DNA of 64,000 nt from Cellulophaga tyrosinoxydans (GCF_900176415.1 NZ_FWXO01000003.1:186001-250000), one strand, 5' to 3'. Counted from the first letter of the stretch, positions 30,189 through 40,650 are shown. Translations and numbers: made by a program. Notes: generated by a model not told the origin, from the letters alone.

Positions 30189-32537
30189 TTATTTTTTACT
30201 CTTTTTGCTCTTTTTGCTCTCTCCATAACCATACCCGTACCCATAATTATAGTCATTATGTTTTTCTTTACCAATATCATTCATGAGATACACCATATTT
30301 TTAATTTTTCCCGAGGTATTTAATTCCTTCACAAAATCTAATACTTTTTTCTGGGTATGCCCTGCTCTAATCACATATAAACTTATGTCTGCAAATTCCG
30401 AAATCAACAGCGTATCTGTAACTAAAACTGTAGGAGCGGTATCAACAATAATATAATCAAACTGTTTAGACACTTCGTTTATAAACTTTTCGAAAGAATT
30501 ATTGGATAATAATTGTGTTGGATTTAATGGAATAGATCCACTAAAACACACCTTATGGTATTCATTTTTACCAAATCCGTCATGAATACAATCTTCTATT
30601 TTGATGGTATTATCGTATAGATAATTGGATAGTCCTACCACATCTTTATTGATGTCAAAATACGTGTGCAATTGCGGGTTTCTTAAATCGGCACCAATCA
30701 ATAATGTCCTTTTTTGTATGCTAGCATAGGTTAAAGACAAGTTTAAAGAAGTTACACTCTTTCCTTCTCCCTTAACAGATGAAGCTACATAAATAACCTT
30801 TGCCAAACCTTTGTCTTTTTTAGGCATCAGATAATTAATATTTGTGCTTAATATTCTAAATGACTCTGATAATACCGAGCGATCATTCGCATCGACAAAA
30901 CTAGTTTTATTTTTAAAAAATGGCATTTCACCCACTATAGGTACTTCAGGTGTTACTTTCTCTACATCTTCTCTATTCTTTATTTTTGTACTGAAAAAAT
31001 CTATTAAATAGATAATCGCAAAAGGAATAAATAAGCCTAGAAATACAGCAAAACCCAACAGCATTTTATTCTTTGAGGCTATAGGCGAATCATCGGTAAT
31101 GGCAAAATCTACCACCTTAATTGATGGTGCTGTAACCGCATATTTTATTGCGGCTTCTTCTCTTTTTTGAAGTAATAATAAAAATAAGTTCTCTTTTATA
31201 CTCTGCTGACGCTCTATTTCACGCAATGCCTTTTCCTTTTCTGGTAATTTAGCAAAATCACTATTGGTAATATTGCTTTCAGTAGTTAATCGAGATAGGG
31301 AAGCTTTTAATTGATTTTGATAACTGTTTACCGTTGCCAATATATTGGTCTTAGACCTATCTAATTGTGTAGTTATGGCTCTTAAGGTAGGATGACTTTC
31401 CCCAACACTAACTAATAATTTTTCTCGTTCTAAAACTAGATTATTATATTCTGCAACCAATAAATTAAGGTTTGATCCTGAAACGCCAATATCTGCAGGA
31501 AGCAAACTATAGTTGTCCTGATTCATCAATGACTGCTTTAACAGTCTCGCGATTGATATTTGCGTTTGTACATTTACTAATTCATTCTCTGTTAGTGACT
31601 TATTCTGTAGGGTGACACTAGCATCTGCTTCAATGTATGACAAACTGTTGGTTTGCTTAAAATCTTGTTTTCCTGCTTCAATAGAATCTAGCTCCTGCGT
31701 TAGGTATAAAAAACGTTCATCAATAAAATCTATAGTGCGTTTGGAGACCAACTGCCTGTCTAAAATACCGTCTCTATTAAACTTATTTATAATTTCATTC
31801 AAAACAATTTCAGACCGTTGCGCATTTTCACCTGCCAGAGATAAAGTGAGAATTTCACTCTTCTTATTCGTAGGTTCCACCGATAAATTATCTAGTAGAT
31901 TTAGTACAGCATCTTTTACAGGAGAAATAGTAACTAAAAACTTTACTTGTTCGTAGTTTCTATAATCTTCATTTTCCTTTAATCTGATGGTAAATGGTAA
32001 ACCATCTACATTAGTTTCTGTTTCTTGAAAAGGTACCTTTATTTCCTTTTCACTATCGGTAATTATCTTAAAATAATTCGGATGAATGCTGATTTTAAAG
32101 CTAGAATCTTCATAAACACTTTCATCTGGAGTAACTCTTTTTAAATCAAAAGGAACTTCCCAAATTTGCGTTGTTTTAATAGTACCTAAATCGTAATACG
32201 AAACATCTAAATGAAGTTCCTTAACCACTTGCTCTATTAATCGGTAAGAACGTATAACTTCAATTTCATTGTCTAAATTTACGTTGGTGCCTCCCGTAAA
32301 AATTGCAGCCGCTTCCGAGGCTATATCGGTTTCCTGCTTATCATCTGTAATTTTAATTTTAGCAACGGTTTGGTAATTAACCGGCGTATATCTTATTTCA
32401 AAAAGTGCTGCAGCTACACACAAAATAAGCCCGAGTAAAAAATAGGGCCATTGCCTGTAATATTTTAAAAGGAATTTTTTTAAATCAAAAACATCTTCTT
32501 TTTCCTCGAGATCTAAACTAAAAGGTTTTTTACTCAT
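30189..32537 (-). CDS. Wzc-like polysaccharide co-polymerase and tyrosine autokinase
   Basis: A 782-aa inner-membrane protein that controls chain length and export of the capsular polysaccharide. An N-terminal Wzz domain has its first membrane helix near residue 35. A long periplasmic coiled-coil region (about 250-470) contains ERQQSIKENLFLLLLQKREEA. A second helix lies near 500. The bacterial tyrosine kinase domain follows, with Walker A SVKGEGKS (about 583-590), Walker A' GADLRNP and Walker B VDTAPT. The C-terminus has the tyrosine cluster DYNYGYGYGYG, the autophosphorylation sites, then a lysine-serine tail. A TAnnTTTG element precedes it. No Wza gene is adjacent. Confidence 0.92.
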   Translation of the reverse strand: MSKKPFSLDLEEKEDVFDLKKFLLKYYRQWPYFLLGLILCVAAALFEIRYTPVNYQTVAKIKITDDKQETDIASEAAAIFTGGTNVNLDNEIEVIRSYRLIEQVVKELHLDVSYYDLGTIKTTQIWEVPFDLKRVTPDESVYEDSSFKISIHPNYFKIITDSEKEIKVPFQETETNVDGLPFTIRLKENEDYRNYEQVKFLVTISPVKDAVLNLLDNLSVEPTNKKSEILTLSLAGENAQRSEIVLNEIINKFNRDGILDRQLVSKRTIDFIDERFLYLTQELDSIEAGKQDFKQTNSLSYIEADASVTLQNKSLTENELVNVQTQISIARLLKQSLMNQDNYSLLPADIGVSGSNLNLLVAEYNNLVLEREKLLVSVGESHPTLRAITTQLDRSKTNILATVNSYQNQLKASLSRLTTESNITNSDFAKLPEKEKALREIERQQSIKENLFLLLLQKREEAAIKYAVTAPSIKVVDFAITDDSPIASKNKMLLGFAVFLGLFIPFAIIYLIDFFSTKIKNREDVEKVTPEVPIVGEMPFFKNKTSFVDANDRSVLSESFRILSTNINYLMPKKDKGLAKVIYVASSVKGEGKSVTSLNLSLTYASIQKRTLLIGADLRNPQLHTYFDINKDVVGLSNYLYDNTIKIEDCIHDGFGKNEYHKVCFSGSIPLNPTQLLSNNSFEKFINEVSKQFDYIIVDTAPTVLVTDTLLISEFADISLYVIRAGHTQKKVLDFVKELNTSGKIKNMVYLMNDIGKEKHNDYNYGYGYGYGESKKSKKSKK

Positions 32538-32607
32538 CTTATTATAACTATTATGGCTAGTGTTAAATTTTTATTTTTTCCAACTTTCTGCTCCGGCTAT
32601 CAACTTG

Positions 32608-32615
32608 CAAAGTTA
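32608..32615 (-). promoter_or_regulatory. Candidate -7 element for the wzc-like gene
   Basis: TAACTTTG on the minus strand, about 70 bp before the wzc start, within the 174-bp gap after the upstream glycosyltransferase. It suggests an internal promoter, but the -33 element is not clear. Confidence 0.4.
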
Positions 32616-32711
32616 GGTATTCGCTTTTTTACTTAGGCTTTGTTTCGGTGCAAGGTTTTTTAATACGTTAAATTGTCACTCTAGCGGCTTTTCCTCCTAA
32701 AAGGAACCCTT

Positions 32712-33803
32712 TTAATTGAAAGGAGCTTTTAAAATGGACACTAGATTTTCTTCAAAAACAGCCAAGGTATGGTGCGTTGCATATCGCTTATTTGCATAAG
32801 CCCCCATTTCTTCTCTTAACAATTCATCATTGATTAAAATTTCAATCTTATCCGCTAAACTTGTGGCGTCATTCTTTTGCACCAAAAAACCGGACTTCCC
32901 TTCCTGAATAATATCTGGAATACCGCCTTCAAAAGTAGAAACCATTGGCAATGAAAACTGCATGGCTTCGAGCAATACAATTGGAGCACAATCATCTAAA
33001 GTAGGGTGTACAAAAATATCGGCATTCTTAAATTCAGCTGCTTTTTCTTCATTATATTTTCTACCTACATAAAATAATACATCCGAAATATTATTCTGTT
33101 TAATTATATTCTCAAATTCTTCTTTTGAAATATCTCCTTCACCACCCACAACCACACTTTGGAATACCACCTTTCTTGTTTTTAAAATTTTACATGCATC
33201 AACAAGCACAAACAAACCCTTGAATTTTAGTAAATTAGACAAAAATAAGAGTCGGACTTTATCATTATCTTTTTTTATTAAACTAGGAGAATCATCTATA
33301 ATTGGAATTCCATTGGGGCAATAGTAAACATTCTTTTCCTTTACATATTTTTTAATATCATAATATAAATAAGGGGAAGTAAGAATTACTTTTTCGTTTT
33401 TAAGCACCAATAGGTATAATAAATGGTCGAACCATTTATCTTGATAATCCGCTACTCCTTTGTTATGAAAATGATAGATGATGTTTGTTCTGAAAATTTT
33501 TAAAATCAAAACAACCAGACAGTCTTTATAAAAACCATTACCATGAGAGTTTAATGTCATGTATACCAGTTTTGGTCTAAAAACCAGCAAGCTAGTTATC
33601 GTCTCTTTAAATATTTTTAAAAATCTCATCCACTTTTTTACTCCGTTCTTCCCAATTTCCTGAATACTAGCAGATGTACCTAAATCAATGAATTTAGTAG
33701 TGAATGTAGAATTAATAATTTTACTGTCTCGGATAAACCCACCTACCATAGCTGCTCCATGAACAGGAGGAGGTAAATGCAATATAAAAAGTATTTTCTT
33801 CAT
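32712..33803 (-). CDS. GT4 family glycosyltransferase
   Basis: A 363-aa GT-B fold enzyme. The first Rossmann domain begins LFILHLPPPVHGAAMVGGFI, with a glycine-rich acceptor loop. The second carries LLFLSNLLKFKGL and the nucleotide-sugar site FVHPTLDDCAPIVLLEAMQFSLPMV, the E-x7-E-like motif of GT4 retaining enzymes. Donor and acceptor are unknown. Its start codon overlaps the upstream glycosyltransferase stop by 4 bp, indicating translational coupling. Confidence 0.88.
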   Translation of the reverse strand: MKKILFILHLPPPVHGAAMVGGFIRDSKIINSTFTTKFIDLGTSASIQEIGKNGVKKWMRFLKIFKETITSLLVFRPKLVYMTLNSHGNGFYKDCLVVLILKIFRTNIIYHFHNKGVADYQDKWFDHLLYLLVLKNEKVILTSPYLYYDIKKYVKEKNVYYCPNGIPIIDDSPSLIKKDNDKVRLLFLSNLLKFKGLFVLVDACKILKTRKVVFQSVVVGGEGDISKEEFENIIKQNNISDVLFYVGRKYNEEKAAEFKNADIFVHPTLDDCAPIVLLEAMQFSLPMVSTFEGGIPDIIQEGKSGFLVQKNDATSLADKIEILINDELLREEMGAYANKRYATHHTLAVFEENLVSILKAPFN

Positions 33804-34912
33804 TCCAGTTTTAAAAAAAATTGCTGAATCATTTCTTGAAAAGTGAAAGGCATTTTATTATCCCTTAAAAATTTAACTTCACCTTCTAATGGTTTAATAT
33901 TTTTTAATGTATTCTGTATTTTTTCAACTAACTCGGCTTCATTTTCTGGATTAAACAATTGACCATTACTTTTGTCTATTAAACTTGCAGCACCGGCATG
34001 ATCCGAACATAAAATATGGCAACCCCCTATTAAGGCTTCATTTATAACCGCACCGTATGGTTCATAAATACTTGGCAATATGAAAACTTGCGAAAATACG
34101 TACCAATTATACAATTCCTCTTCTTCTTTCCTTCCAATAAAGATAATTTTGGAACTCAAATTTAAAGAAATCACCAGGTCTTCTAACTTATCCCGTAACT
34201 CTCCTTCACCTACTATAATCAGTTTAAAATTATTTTCTTGTATTTTGGAAACAGCTTTAATTAAAAAATCAATATTTTTAACTTCTACTAATCGGCCTAT
34301 AAATAATAGAATTTTATTATTTGATAATTCGTATTTCTTTATATTTTGATTGGCTACCTCTATACTTTTTGAGTAATTTAATCTTATTTTTTCTTCATTA
34401 TGTATAATAGGCAGTTCTAGTGTTTTTGTTTTTTTTGAAATATTTTCATAATACCAATTAGAAACCTCATTGCTTGTAAATATTACTCCTTCTATATTTT
34501 TGGTTACAATACTTCTCAAAATAGAACGAATTCCTTTTCTATCAATAGATTGCATAATACTATCATCACTCAAAGTGTAAACTTTTATATTTGGTTTAAA
34601 TAATTTAGTATAAATAAATACCACCAAAGTCACCGGACTATACTCATTACAAAATATTATATCAGGCTTATGCCTATTTATTGCATTAATAATTCCAAAT
34701 CGTATTGTCCTTCCAAATAAACCAAAACCTTTTTCTAAATAATTACAAGTAAAGCTGCATTTTCTTTTAATATTATCCTGATCAAACTTTTGATCACTAA
34801 CATTTTGCAGTTCAAAATAAAAATTCGCCGCATATTTATCATGCAGAGCGTTAAAAAAATCAACTCTATAAGGAGCTAGTGCATTATGAAAAACCAAAAG
34901 CTTTTTTTTCAT
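33800..34912 (-). CDS. GT4 family glycosyltransferase
   Basis: A 370-aa GT-B enzyme. N-terminal domain KLLVFHNALAPYRVDFFNAL is a typical acceptor-side start. The donor site contains LFIGRLVEVKNIDFLIKAV, LIIVGEGEL and FILPSIYEPYGAVINEAL. It is strongly AT-rich and uses many AAT/AAA codons compared with flanking housekeeping genes. It is coupled by a 4-bp overlap to the next glycosyltransferase. Linkage formed is not predictable. Confidence 0.88.
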   Translation of the reverse strand: MKKKLLVFHNALAPYRVDFFNALHDKYAANFYFELQNVSDQKFDQDNIKRKCSFTCNYLEKGFGLFGRTIRFGIINAINRHKPDIIFCNEYSPVTLVVFIYTKLFKPNIKVYTLSDDSIMQSIDRKGIRSILRSIVTKNIEGVIFTSNEVSNWYYENISKKTKTLELPIIHNEEKIRLNYSKSIEVANQNIKKYELSNNKILLFIGRLVEVKNIDFLIKAVSKIQENNFKLIIVGEGELRDKLEDLVISLNLSSKIIFIGRKEEEELYNWYVFSQVFILPSIYEPYGAVINEALIGGCHILCSDHAGAASLIDKSNGQLFNPENEAELVEKIQNTLKNIKPLEGEVKFLRDNKMPFTFQEMIQQFFLKLE

Positions 34913-34964
34913 ATAAATGTTTTAAAAAATTAACATAGTTTGGTTTATAATAGTATAATTACTA

Positions 34965-35666
34965 CTACTGGGTAAGTCTATTTATATCCCAATTAATATC
35001 CTCTTTTAATATTTTAGAGGGCGAACCACCTATTAAAATATTTTCTCTATCGAAAGACTTTGTAACTGTACTTCTTGTTGCAATTACGGTGTTTGCCGCT
35101 ATATTCACTCCTTTTAAAATAGATACATGTGAGGCTACCCAAACGTGATTACCTATACAAACATCTTTTGCGAAATTTATGCGTTTATTTGATTTGGTAT
35201 CAATTATTGAATGAGAATCTCCAGTTCTTATATCTATATCATATGCAAATAAACAATCATCGCCAATCGTTATTTTTGAATTAGGTTCTGTCACTGCAAT
35301 GTGTACATCTTCAAATTTACAATTCTGCCCAATTAAAGCACTACAATTACAATCCTCTATCCAAATAACGCCTCCTCGATTAAACCAAACATTTTTAGAA
35401 ATATGTATCTTATTCTTATCTCCTATAATATATAATTTAACATTATTTAATATCACAGATTCTTCAATAAAAACTTTATTGCCATTTCCCGTAATTTCAA
35501 TAATACATGATCTTAATATCGCCGATGAACTTATATTAAGTGTGTTATTTTTGCCTTTCATTATCTTTTTAAAAGAAGGCAATTTTTTCCCTGGATTTAA
35601 AATTATTCTAGTATACTTTAAAAGTAAAGGATGGCCTTTAATAAATTTTTTAATTTTTTGCTTCAT
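34965..35666 (-). CDS. Left-handed beta-helix acyltransferase
   Basis: A 233-aa hexapeptide-repeat protein. Repeats of the [LIV]GxxxxI type run from about residue 50 (NNTLNISSSAILRSCIIEITGNGNKVFIEES) to the C-terminus, ending with VCIGNHVWVASHVSILKGVNI and TVIATRSTVTKSF, as in serine/maltose O-acetyltransferases. The conserved histidine of DSHS and the NHVW strand fit an acetyltransferase. It probably O-acetylates a sugar of the repeat unit; the acceptor is inferred only from context. Confidence 0.82.
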   Translation of the reverse strand: MKQKIKKFIKGHPLLLKYTRIILNPGKKLPSFKKIMKGKNNTLNISSSAILRSCIIEITGNGNKVFIEESVILNNVKLYIIGDKNKIHISKNVWFNRGGVIWIEDCNCSALIGQNCKFEDVHIAVTEPNSKITIGDDCLFAYDIDIRTGDSHSIIDTKSNKRINFAKDVCIGNHVWVASHVSILKGVNIAANTVIATRSTVTKSFDRENILIGGSPSKILKEDINWDINRLTQ

Positions 35667-35695
35667 TTAAAATAAATTATTTCTGCTAGAGTGTT

Positions 35696-36535
35696 TTAAA
35701 CAGATTTTGTAATCCATAGGCTAGGCATCAACATTCGTAAATGCAATGTAAAAAAGTGTTTTACTGCTCTAAAAATTCCAAAATGTCGTAATTCATACCT
35801 AAAAAAGTAAAAAGGATGGCAATATCCGGTTGGCGCATATAAGGACTTTGCTCGTTTAATAAGGCTAACTTCTGGTCGTTGCCATGCTGGCGGTAGCGGA
35901 TTAGACTCGCAATACCCTACTATACCTGAACTTATTCTTGTTTCAAAACCATTTTTTCTAGCTCGTAAACCATATTCAAAATCCCCCGTAGCATGTGGAA
36001 ACATAGGATCTAGAATACCCGTTTTATCCTTTACTATTTTTGGCACTAAAACCATATTCCCATTGATATAAAAGCAAGGCAAAGGTTCCTTGGCATCAAA
36101 AACTATTTGTTTCTCGTTTTTATCAAAACCTCCATAGGTAATTTTACCGTCTACTTCTGAAGCCATGACGCCAGCAATAATACTATTGGGATAGTTTTCA
36201 TGATTGTTCAACAATACCTCAATACCATTAGGCTTAATCTTGACATCGTCATTTAACCATAAATAAAAATCAAAATCTGCAGCTTCTTGTGCAGTTTGCC
36301 AAGCCAAATGCATGCCTCGATTCCAATACAATTCCCCATTACCTTGCAGGATACGCACTTCAGGGAACTCTTTTGTTACCGCTGCAGCAGTACCGTCATT
36401 TGAGCCGTCATCCACCAAAAATATAGTCAGCAAATGGTTTGCTGGTAACGTAGCGGCATAAAGCGAATTTAAACAACTTAATGTTTTCTCTCTTCTATTG
36501 TGACAGGTTAAGAGAACTGCAACAAACTTTTTCAT
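35696..36535 (-). CDS. GT2 family glycosyltransferase
   Basis: A 279-aa GT-A fold enzyme. It starts VAVLLTCHNRREKTLSCLNSL, with LVDDGSNDGT as the nucleotide-binding loop and YLWLNDDVKI as the DxD-like motif (NDD). The later WNRGMHLAW motif is typical of rhamnosyltransferase-like GT2 proteins. There is one hydrophobic stretch but no clear C-terminal anchor. It abuts the polymerase gene upstream: the stop codon of that gene ends directly before this ATG. Confidence 0.88.
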   Translation of the reverse strand: MKKFVAVLLTCHNRREKTLSCLNSLYAATLPANHLLTIFLVDDGSNDGTAAAVTKEFPEVRILQGNGELYWNRGMHLAWQTAQEAADFDFYLWLNDDVKIKPNGIEVLLNNHENYPNSIIAGVMASEVDGKITYGGFDKNEKQIVFDAKEPLPCFYINGNMVLVPKIVKDKTGILDPMFPHATGDFEYGLRARKNGFETRISSGIVGYCESNPLPPAWQRPEVSLIKRAKSLYAPTGYCHPFYFFRYELRHFGIFRAVKHFFTLHLRMLMPSLWITKSV

Positions 36536-37837
36536 TTATTTATCTTCTATATGTGCTTGTAAATATTTAAATTTTAAAAACTTAGGCCCATGTAAAAGCC
36601 AAACACTAATTTCCTTATCATTTAATATTCTAAATTGATTGGAGCTTAACAATCCTATCAAAAGCCAAAAAAAATAATAATTTAAATCATATGTAGTAGA
36701 TTCCTCAATAAATGCCATCATAAATCGAGAAGATATTAACAACCCAAGCATTTTTGCCAACCAATTATTTGACTTAAATATAGCTAAATATGATACAATT
36801 AGAATCAGTATTAAATAAAGTAAAACTCCAAAAATACCGAAATACAAAAATAGGTTTAAAATATGTACCTCTGACTTATATCTTAAGTCCTTAACGGCTC
36901 CACCAGTGTCATAAAAAAAATTTGAAATATATCCTTGAGATGGACTTTTGCCAAAAATAATTCCCTCATTAATAGCAACATCTAATATTATTTCTTCATA
37001 CAAAAATGTTCGCGTATCAGCGCTTAAAGATTCCTCTTCTCCAGTTGATCCTTTAGAAGTATAATCCTCGTTTTTACTCGCTTCTTGAAATAAATTATAA
37101 TTTCCCGACAATCCTAGATATAAGAAAATAATAGGTGTAATAAAAAAGGATAACCAAATTATGGTAATTATTGTTTTATTAAAAAACCTTCTAAAAAAGT
37201 AAACACTCACTATTAGAAATGAAATTGCAATTTTTATTAGATTTGCCCTCCACGAACTATTTACTAACACTACTGCGGTTACAACTGTTAATATTAAAAT
37301 CACCCACTTTCTTTTCAAATATGGAATGAAAATAATAAAAATTACAGTTGGTAACATTAACCTACCATAAAGTTCAGAATCTGTTAAGATTGTTAATGGT
37401 ATTAACAAAAAACCAAACAACAATATTTTTTTTAAATAAAACTGCAAAATAGACCAAAAAAATGTCAGGTTTTGTCCTAAATAAAATACTAATGCAATTA
37501 AAGTAAACAAAACAGATTCTAAAGAAAAAAATTTAAATGACCAATAATCTTCAGCTAGATAAAACCCTCGAAATAGCGAAAAAATAAGATAGAATAACCA
37601 GATATTATAACATATTACTACCGACTTATTTACATCTGACAAACCATAAAGAGTTTTTATTCTAAAAAAGATAAACACTGAAATATAATTCAAAAATGCA
37701 ATGATATATGTTCCATATTGTAACTGGTAATTGAATGTTCCATTTATTTCAATCACTGTTAAGGCATCCGTAACTACTAACGAAATAACGGTAAAATACA
37801 AAAAGGCATACTCTATTTTTAATCTAGTAATCTGCAT
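36536..37837 (-). CDS. O-antigen polymerase (Wzy-like)
   Basis: A 433-aa integral membrane protein with about 11-12 predicted helices, low sequence identity expected for Wzy. A large periplasmic loop (about 255-300) contains EASKNEDYTSKGSTGEEESLSADTRTF, between helices, as in Wzy/WaaL. It joins repeat units at the periplasmic face with the Wzx flippase and Wzc regulator of the same locus. The O-antigen ligase/Wzy family is assigned from topology and context, not from a strong motif. Confidence 0.75.
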   Translation of the reverse strand: MQITRLKIEYAFLYFTVISLVVTDALTVIEINGTFNYQLQYGTYIIAFLNYISVFIFFRIKTLYGLSDVNKSVVICYNIWLFYLIFSLFRGFYLAEDYWSFKFFSLESVLFTLIALVFYLGQNLTFFWSILQFYLKKILLFGFLLIPLTILTDSELYGRLMLPTVIFIIFIPYLKRKWVILILTVVTAVVLVNSSWRANLIKIAISFLIVSVYFFRRFFNKTIITIIWLSFFITPIIFLYLGLSGNYNLFQEASKNEDYTSKGSTGEEESLSADTRTFLYEEIILDVAINEGIIFGKSPSQGYISNFFYDTGGAVKDLRYKSEVHILNLFLYFGIFGVLLYLILILIVSYLAIFKSNNWLAKMLGLLISSRFMMAFIEESTTYDLNYYFFWLLIGLLSSNQFRILNDKEISVWLLHGPKFLKFKYLQAHIEDK

Positions 37838-37930
37838 TTTTGATATTTATAAAAATTAATATTTTGACAATCATATCAACAAAAAGAATAACAAAATTAT
37901 TAATGTTAATGAAATTCTAATTAGTTTAAT

Positions 37931-39208
37931 TTAATTAGCTTTTTTATAAAAACTCTTATGGATTAAATCCTTATAAACATTAATAAGATCAGCAAGTATT
38001 TTTTCCTTATCATGTCTTTCTAAAGCTATATTACGAGCATTGTTACCTAGTATATTTACAGTATTATCTTTCAATGCTAATCTTGTAATTTCATGAACTA
38101 ATTCAAAAACACCATTTGAGGGGATCAAAATACCAGTTTCTTTATTTTGAATTAAAGAAGCTATACCGCCCACATTACAAGCTATTACCGGCAACCCTAA
38201 AATTTGAGCCTCACAAATACTATTTGGACTATTGTCTATATAAGAAGGGTGTACATAAACATTAGCATGTTTTAATATTTCAATTAGCTCAGTCGGACTT
38301 TTTACTCCATGGCATTTTATACCTACTTTCTTATGATTTATTTTATCCGATTTTTCAAAATGCTTTAGAAGCTGTGAATTTTCACTAAGCCCTATTATAT
38401 CCCATTGAAAATTTATTTTAGCTAACTCTTTTAGCTTTTGGGCTGCCTTCAAAACGAGATCTATACCTTTATAAATTGTTGGAGATAGAGTAGATACTAT
38501 TCTAAGTTTAGACTTGCCTTGTTCTAAATTATGCTTTTCATAAAACACTGGCCTTAAAACTTCATCTACATGATAATATTTAACCTGCATATTATATAAC
38601 TCTGCCACTTTTCTATCCCAATGAGTTCTACCCATTACAAACTTAGCGTTTTCTAAAACTTTAGCTTCTCTTAAGGCTTGGTTCCGAAACCTTTTAAAGT
38701 CGAAACCTGGATTATTACCCTTCAAAGTATTTAAAATATATTTTGGATTTAAGTGAAAATTCCATTTAGATTGATTAACAGGGAAGAATGTATTAATGCA
38801 ACCGTTAATTAATCCTTGCAGGTGATAAACAACTGGGATATTTGTAAATTCTTGAACAACTGAAAAAGATCCTTCCGTACCAAAAACGTGAATGACATCA
38901 GGAGAAAAATCATCTATAACTTTTTGCACATCACTTTTTAAATCTATGTCTTCAAGATCTCCATTCCAATTTTTTAGTAATTTAGAAAAAGGGTTAATTC
39001 TCGTGGAATTATATTTTAGTGGATAATACGTGGTACTACCTCTTTTAACTTTTTTGTTCTCTGTTTCAGAAAAAAAACAAATTGCTAGATCCAAATCAGA
39101 TGCTTCTGCAACCAATAACTCCAGGGACTCTACCCAACCAATACCATGATAACTATTCTTACCATGATCGTATAAAGAACCCGTTTCATTAAACCAAAGA
39201 ATTTTCAT
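37931..39208 (-). CDS. GT4 family glycosyltransferase
   Basis: A 425-aa GT-B enzyme. The N-terminal half is longer than usual (KILWFNETGSLYDHGKNSY, then HVFGTEGSFSVVQ). The donor half carries RIVSTLSPTIYKGIDLVLKAA and NVYVHPSYIDNSPNSICEAQILGLPVIACNVGGIA, with the conserved glutamate motif of GT4 enzymes. Donor and linkage unknown. Positioned between the Wzy and Wzx genes. Confidence 0.87.
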   Translation of the reverse strand: MKILWFNETGSLYDHGKNSYHGIGWVESLELLVAEASDLDLAICFFSETENKKVKRGSTTYYPLKYNSTRINPFSKLLKNWNGDLEDIDLKSDVQKVIDDFSPDVIHVFGTEGSFSVVQEFTNIPVVYHLQGLINGCINTFFPVNQSKWNFHLNPKYILNTLKGNNPGFDFKRFRNQALREAKVLENAKFVMGRTHWDRKVAELYNMQVKYYHVDEVLRPVFYEKHNLEQGKSKLRIVSTLSPTIYKGIDLVLKAAQKLKELAKINFQWDIIGLSENSQLLKHFEKSDKINHKKVGIKCHGVKSPTELIEILKHANVYVHPSYIDNSPNSICEAQILGLPVIACNVGGIASLIQNKETGILIPSNGVFELVHEITRLALKDNTVNILGNNARNIALERHDKEKILADLINVYKDLIHKSFYKKAN

Positions 39209-39220
39209 GTTATTATTTAT

Positions 39221-40585
39221 TTACTTGTTCCAAACACCTACAGCAGTGCCATTTATTATTTTTTTATACTGCATCGGCCATAATGGTAAGGTATACCCCA
39301 AACAAAAACAAGTTGCCAAGATTACACCCGTAGTACCCCATTCCAAATATCTTCCAAAAAACATACTTAAAGGAATATTTAGAAACATTGTTAACACAGA
39401 TGTGTATAATTGAAGTCTAATTTTTCCAACGCCATTTATAAAATTAACATATATCATATTAAATGTCATAATGGCCACAAAAAGAGCCATTGCCAAGGAT
39501 AATTGCAATGGTATTATTATTTTATCACCAACCCATAATTCATAAAACCAATCAGACAAAAACAACATTAATCCTAACCCTATTGGTACAAATAACCATA
39601 TTTTCATTAACGTTTTTACTGAATTTTCAATCCAATTTGTATCTTTCCTAGCAAAGGCATCTGTAAAAGAAGACCAATAAGGAGTTGTCACTATCGCAAA
39701 AACCATTAAAAGTATTGAAAAATACTTGTATGCAATGTTATAGGGCACCACCTCTTCTGGAGAAAAAAGATTGGTAATAATAAAATTATCTGTTGAAAAT
39801 AAAACTAATGCAGCTATTTGAACGATAAAAAAATTAAAACCAATACCCGTAATATCCTTAAGATACTTCTTACTCGCTAAACGAAATCTAGGTTTAAAAT
39901 TTTTAAATTCTGAATTAAAGGCATAAGTGTTTAAAACAATTAAAATAATCACAGGAATAGCTGAAAAAATAGACCCAAATATTAATAGAGAACTTTCATT
40001 ACTTTTAGTTAAAATCCATATAGCGAATAAAGATAATATTTGTGTAAAAAACTGAATTTTATTATCAATTGAATGATTTTGATTGGCTTGATAAATCGTA
40101 GTTATTAATTTTACGATTAACTGAATGGCAAAAAAAACAAATACCACAGGTAATAAAATATCTAATGTTTTATCTAACTCTACACTTGTATTAAAAACTG
40201 TTGACCATTTAATATAATTATTAACTACAAAAAATATCACCATCATACATATACTTATACATGCAATTGTATAATACGCCGTGCTTACAAGTGCCTGTGC
40301 ATCTTGATAATTTTCTTTTGCCTTCGCTTCAGCAAATTTATTTCGAAGACCATGCCCTAAGCCAATATCAAATATAGAAAACCACATAATAAAAGAGCTA
40401 AGTGTTAACCAAACTCCATAGTTTTCAGTGTCTAAATAATTTATCGTTAGAGGAACAAGAAGAAAATTTGAAATAATAGTGCCAATTTTAAATATAAAAG
40501 CCCAGCCAATATGTTTAACAATTTGTTTAGTTCTAACATGTTCAAAACCAACAAAATCTATAATTTTAGATAAAATATTTCCCAA
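39221..40585 (-). CDS. Polysaccharide flippase (Wzx-like, MOP family)
   Basis: A 454-aa membrane protein with about 12 helices that would flip the lipid-linked repeat unit across the inner membrane. The start segment FKIGTIISNFLLVPLTINYLDTENYGVWLTLSSF is characteristic of MOP-family polysaccharide transporters (first helix pair, loop with YGVW). GHGLRNKFAEAKAKEN follows. It is preceded by fcl (65-bp gap) and followed by a glycosyltransferase. Confidence 0.88.
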   Translation of the reverse strand: MGNILSKIIDFVGFEHVRTKQIVKHIGWAFIFKIGTIISNFLLVPLTINYLDTENYGVWLTLSSFIMWFSIFDIGLGHGLRNKFAEAKAKENYQDAQALVSTAYYTIACISICMMVIFFVVNNYIKWSTVFNTSVELDKTLDILLPVVFVFFAIQLIVKLITTIYQANQNHSIDNKIQFFTQILSLFAIWILTKSNESSLLIFGSIFSAIPVIILIVLNTYAFNSEFKNFKPRFRLASKKYLKDITGIGFNFFIVQIAALVLFSTDNFIITNLFSPEEVVPYNIAYKYFSILLMVFAIVTTPYWSSFTDAFARKDTNWIENSVKTLMKIWLFVPIGLGLMLFLSDWFYELWVGDKIIIPLQLSLAMALFVAIMTFNMIYVNFINGVGKIRLQLYTSVLTMFLNIPLSMFFGRYLEWGTTGVILATCFCLGYTLPLWPMQYKKIINGTAVGVWNK

Positions 40586-40650
40586 TGTTGATTTTATTAT
40601 AGTGTTTATTTTTTTTCATAAACTAAAATTACTTAAGCCACGAAAACACA

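Noticed and set aside
39207-39413. 68-codon plus-strand frame between GT4 and wzx-like genes
   Set aside because: Antisense to the wzx-like gene C-terminus.
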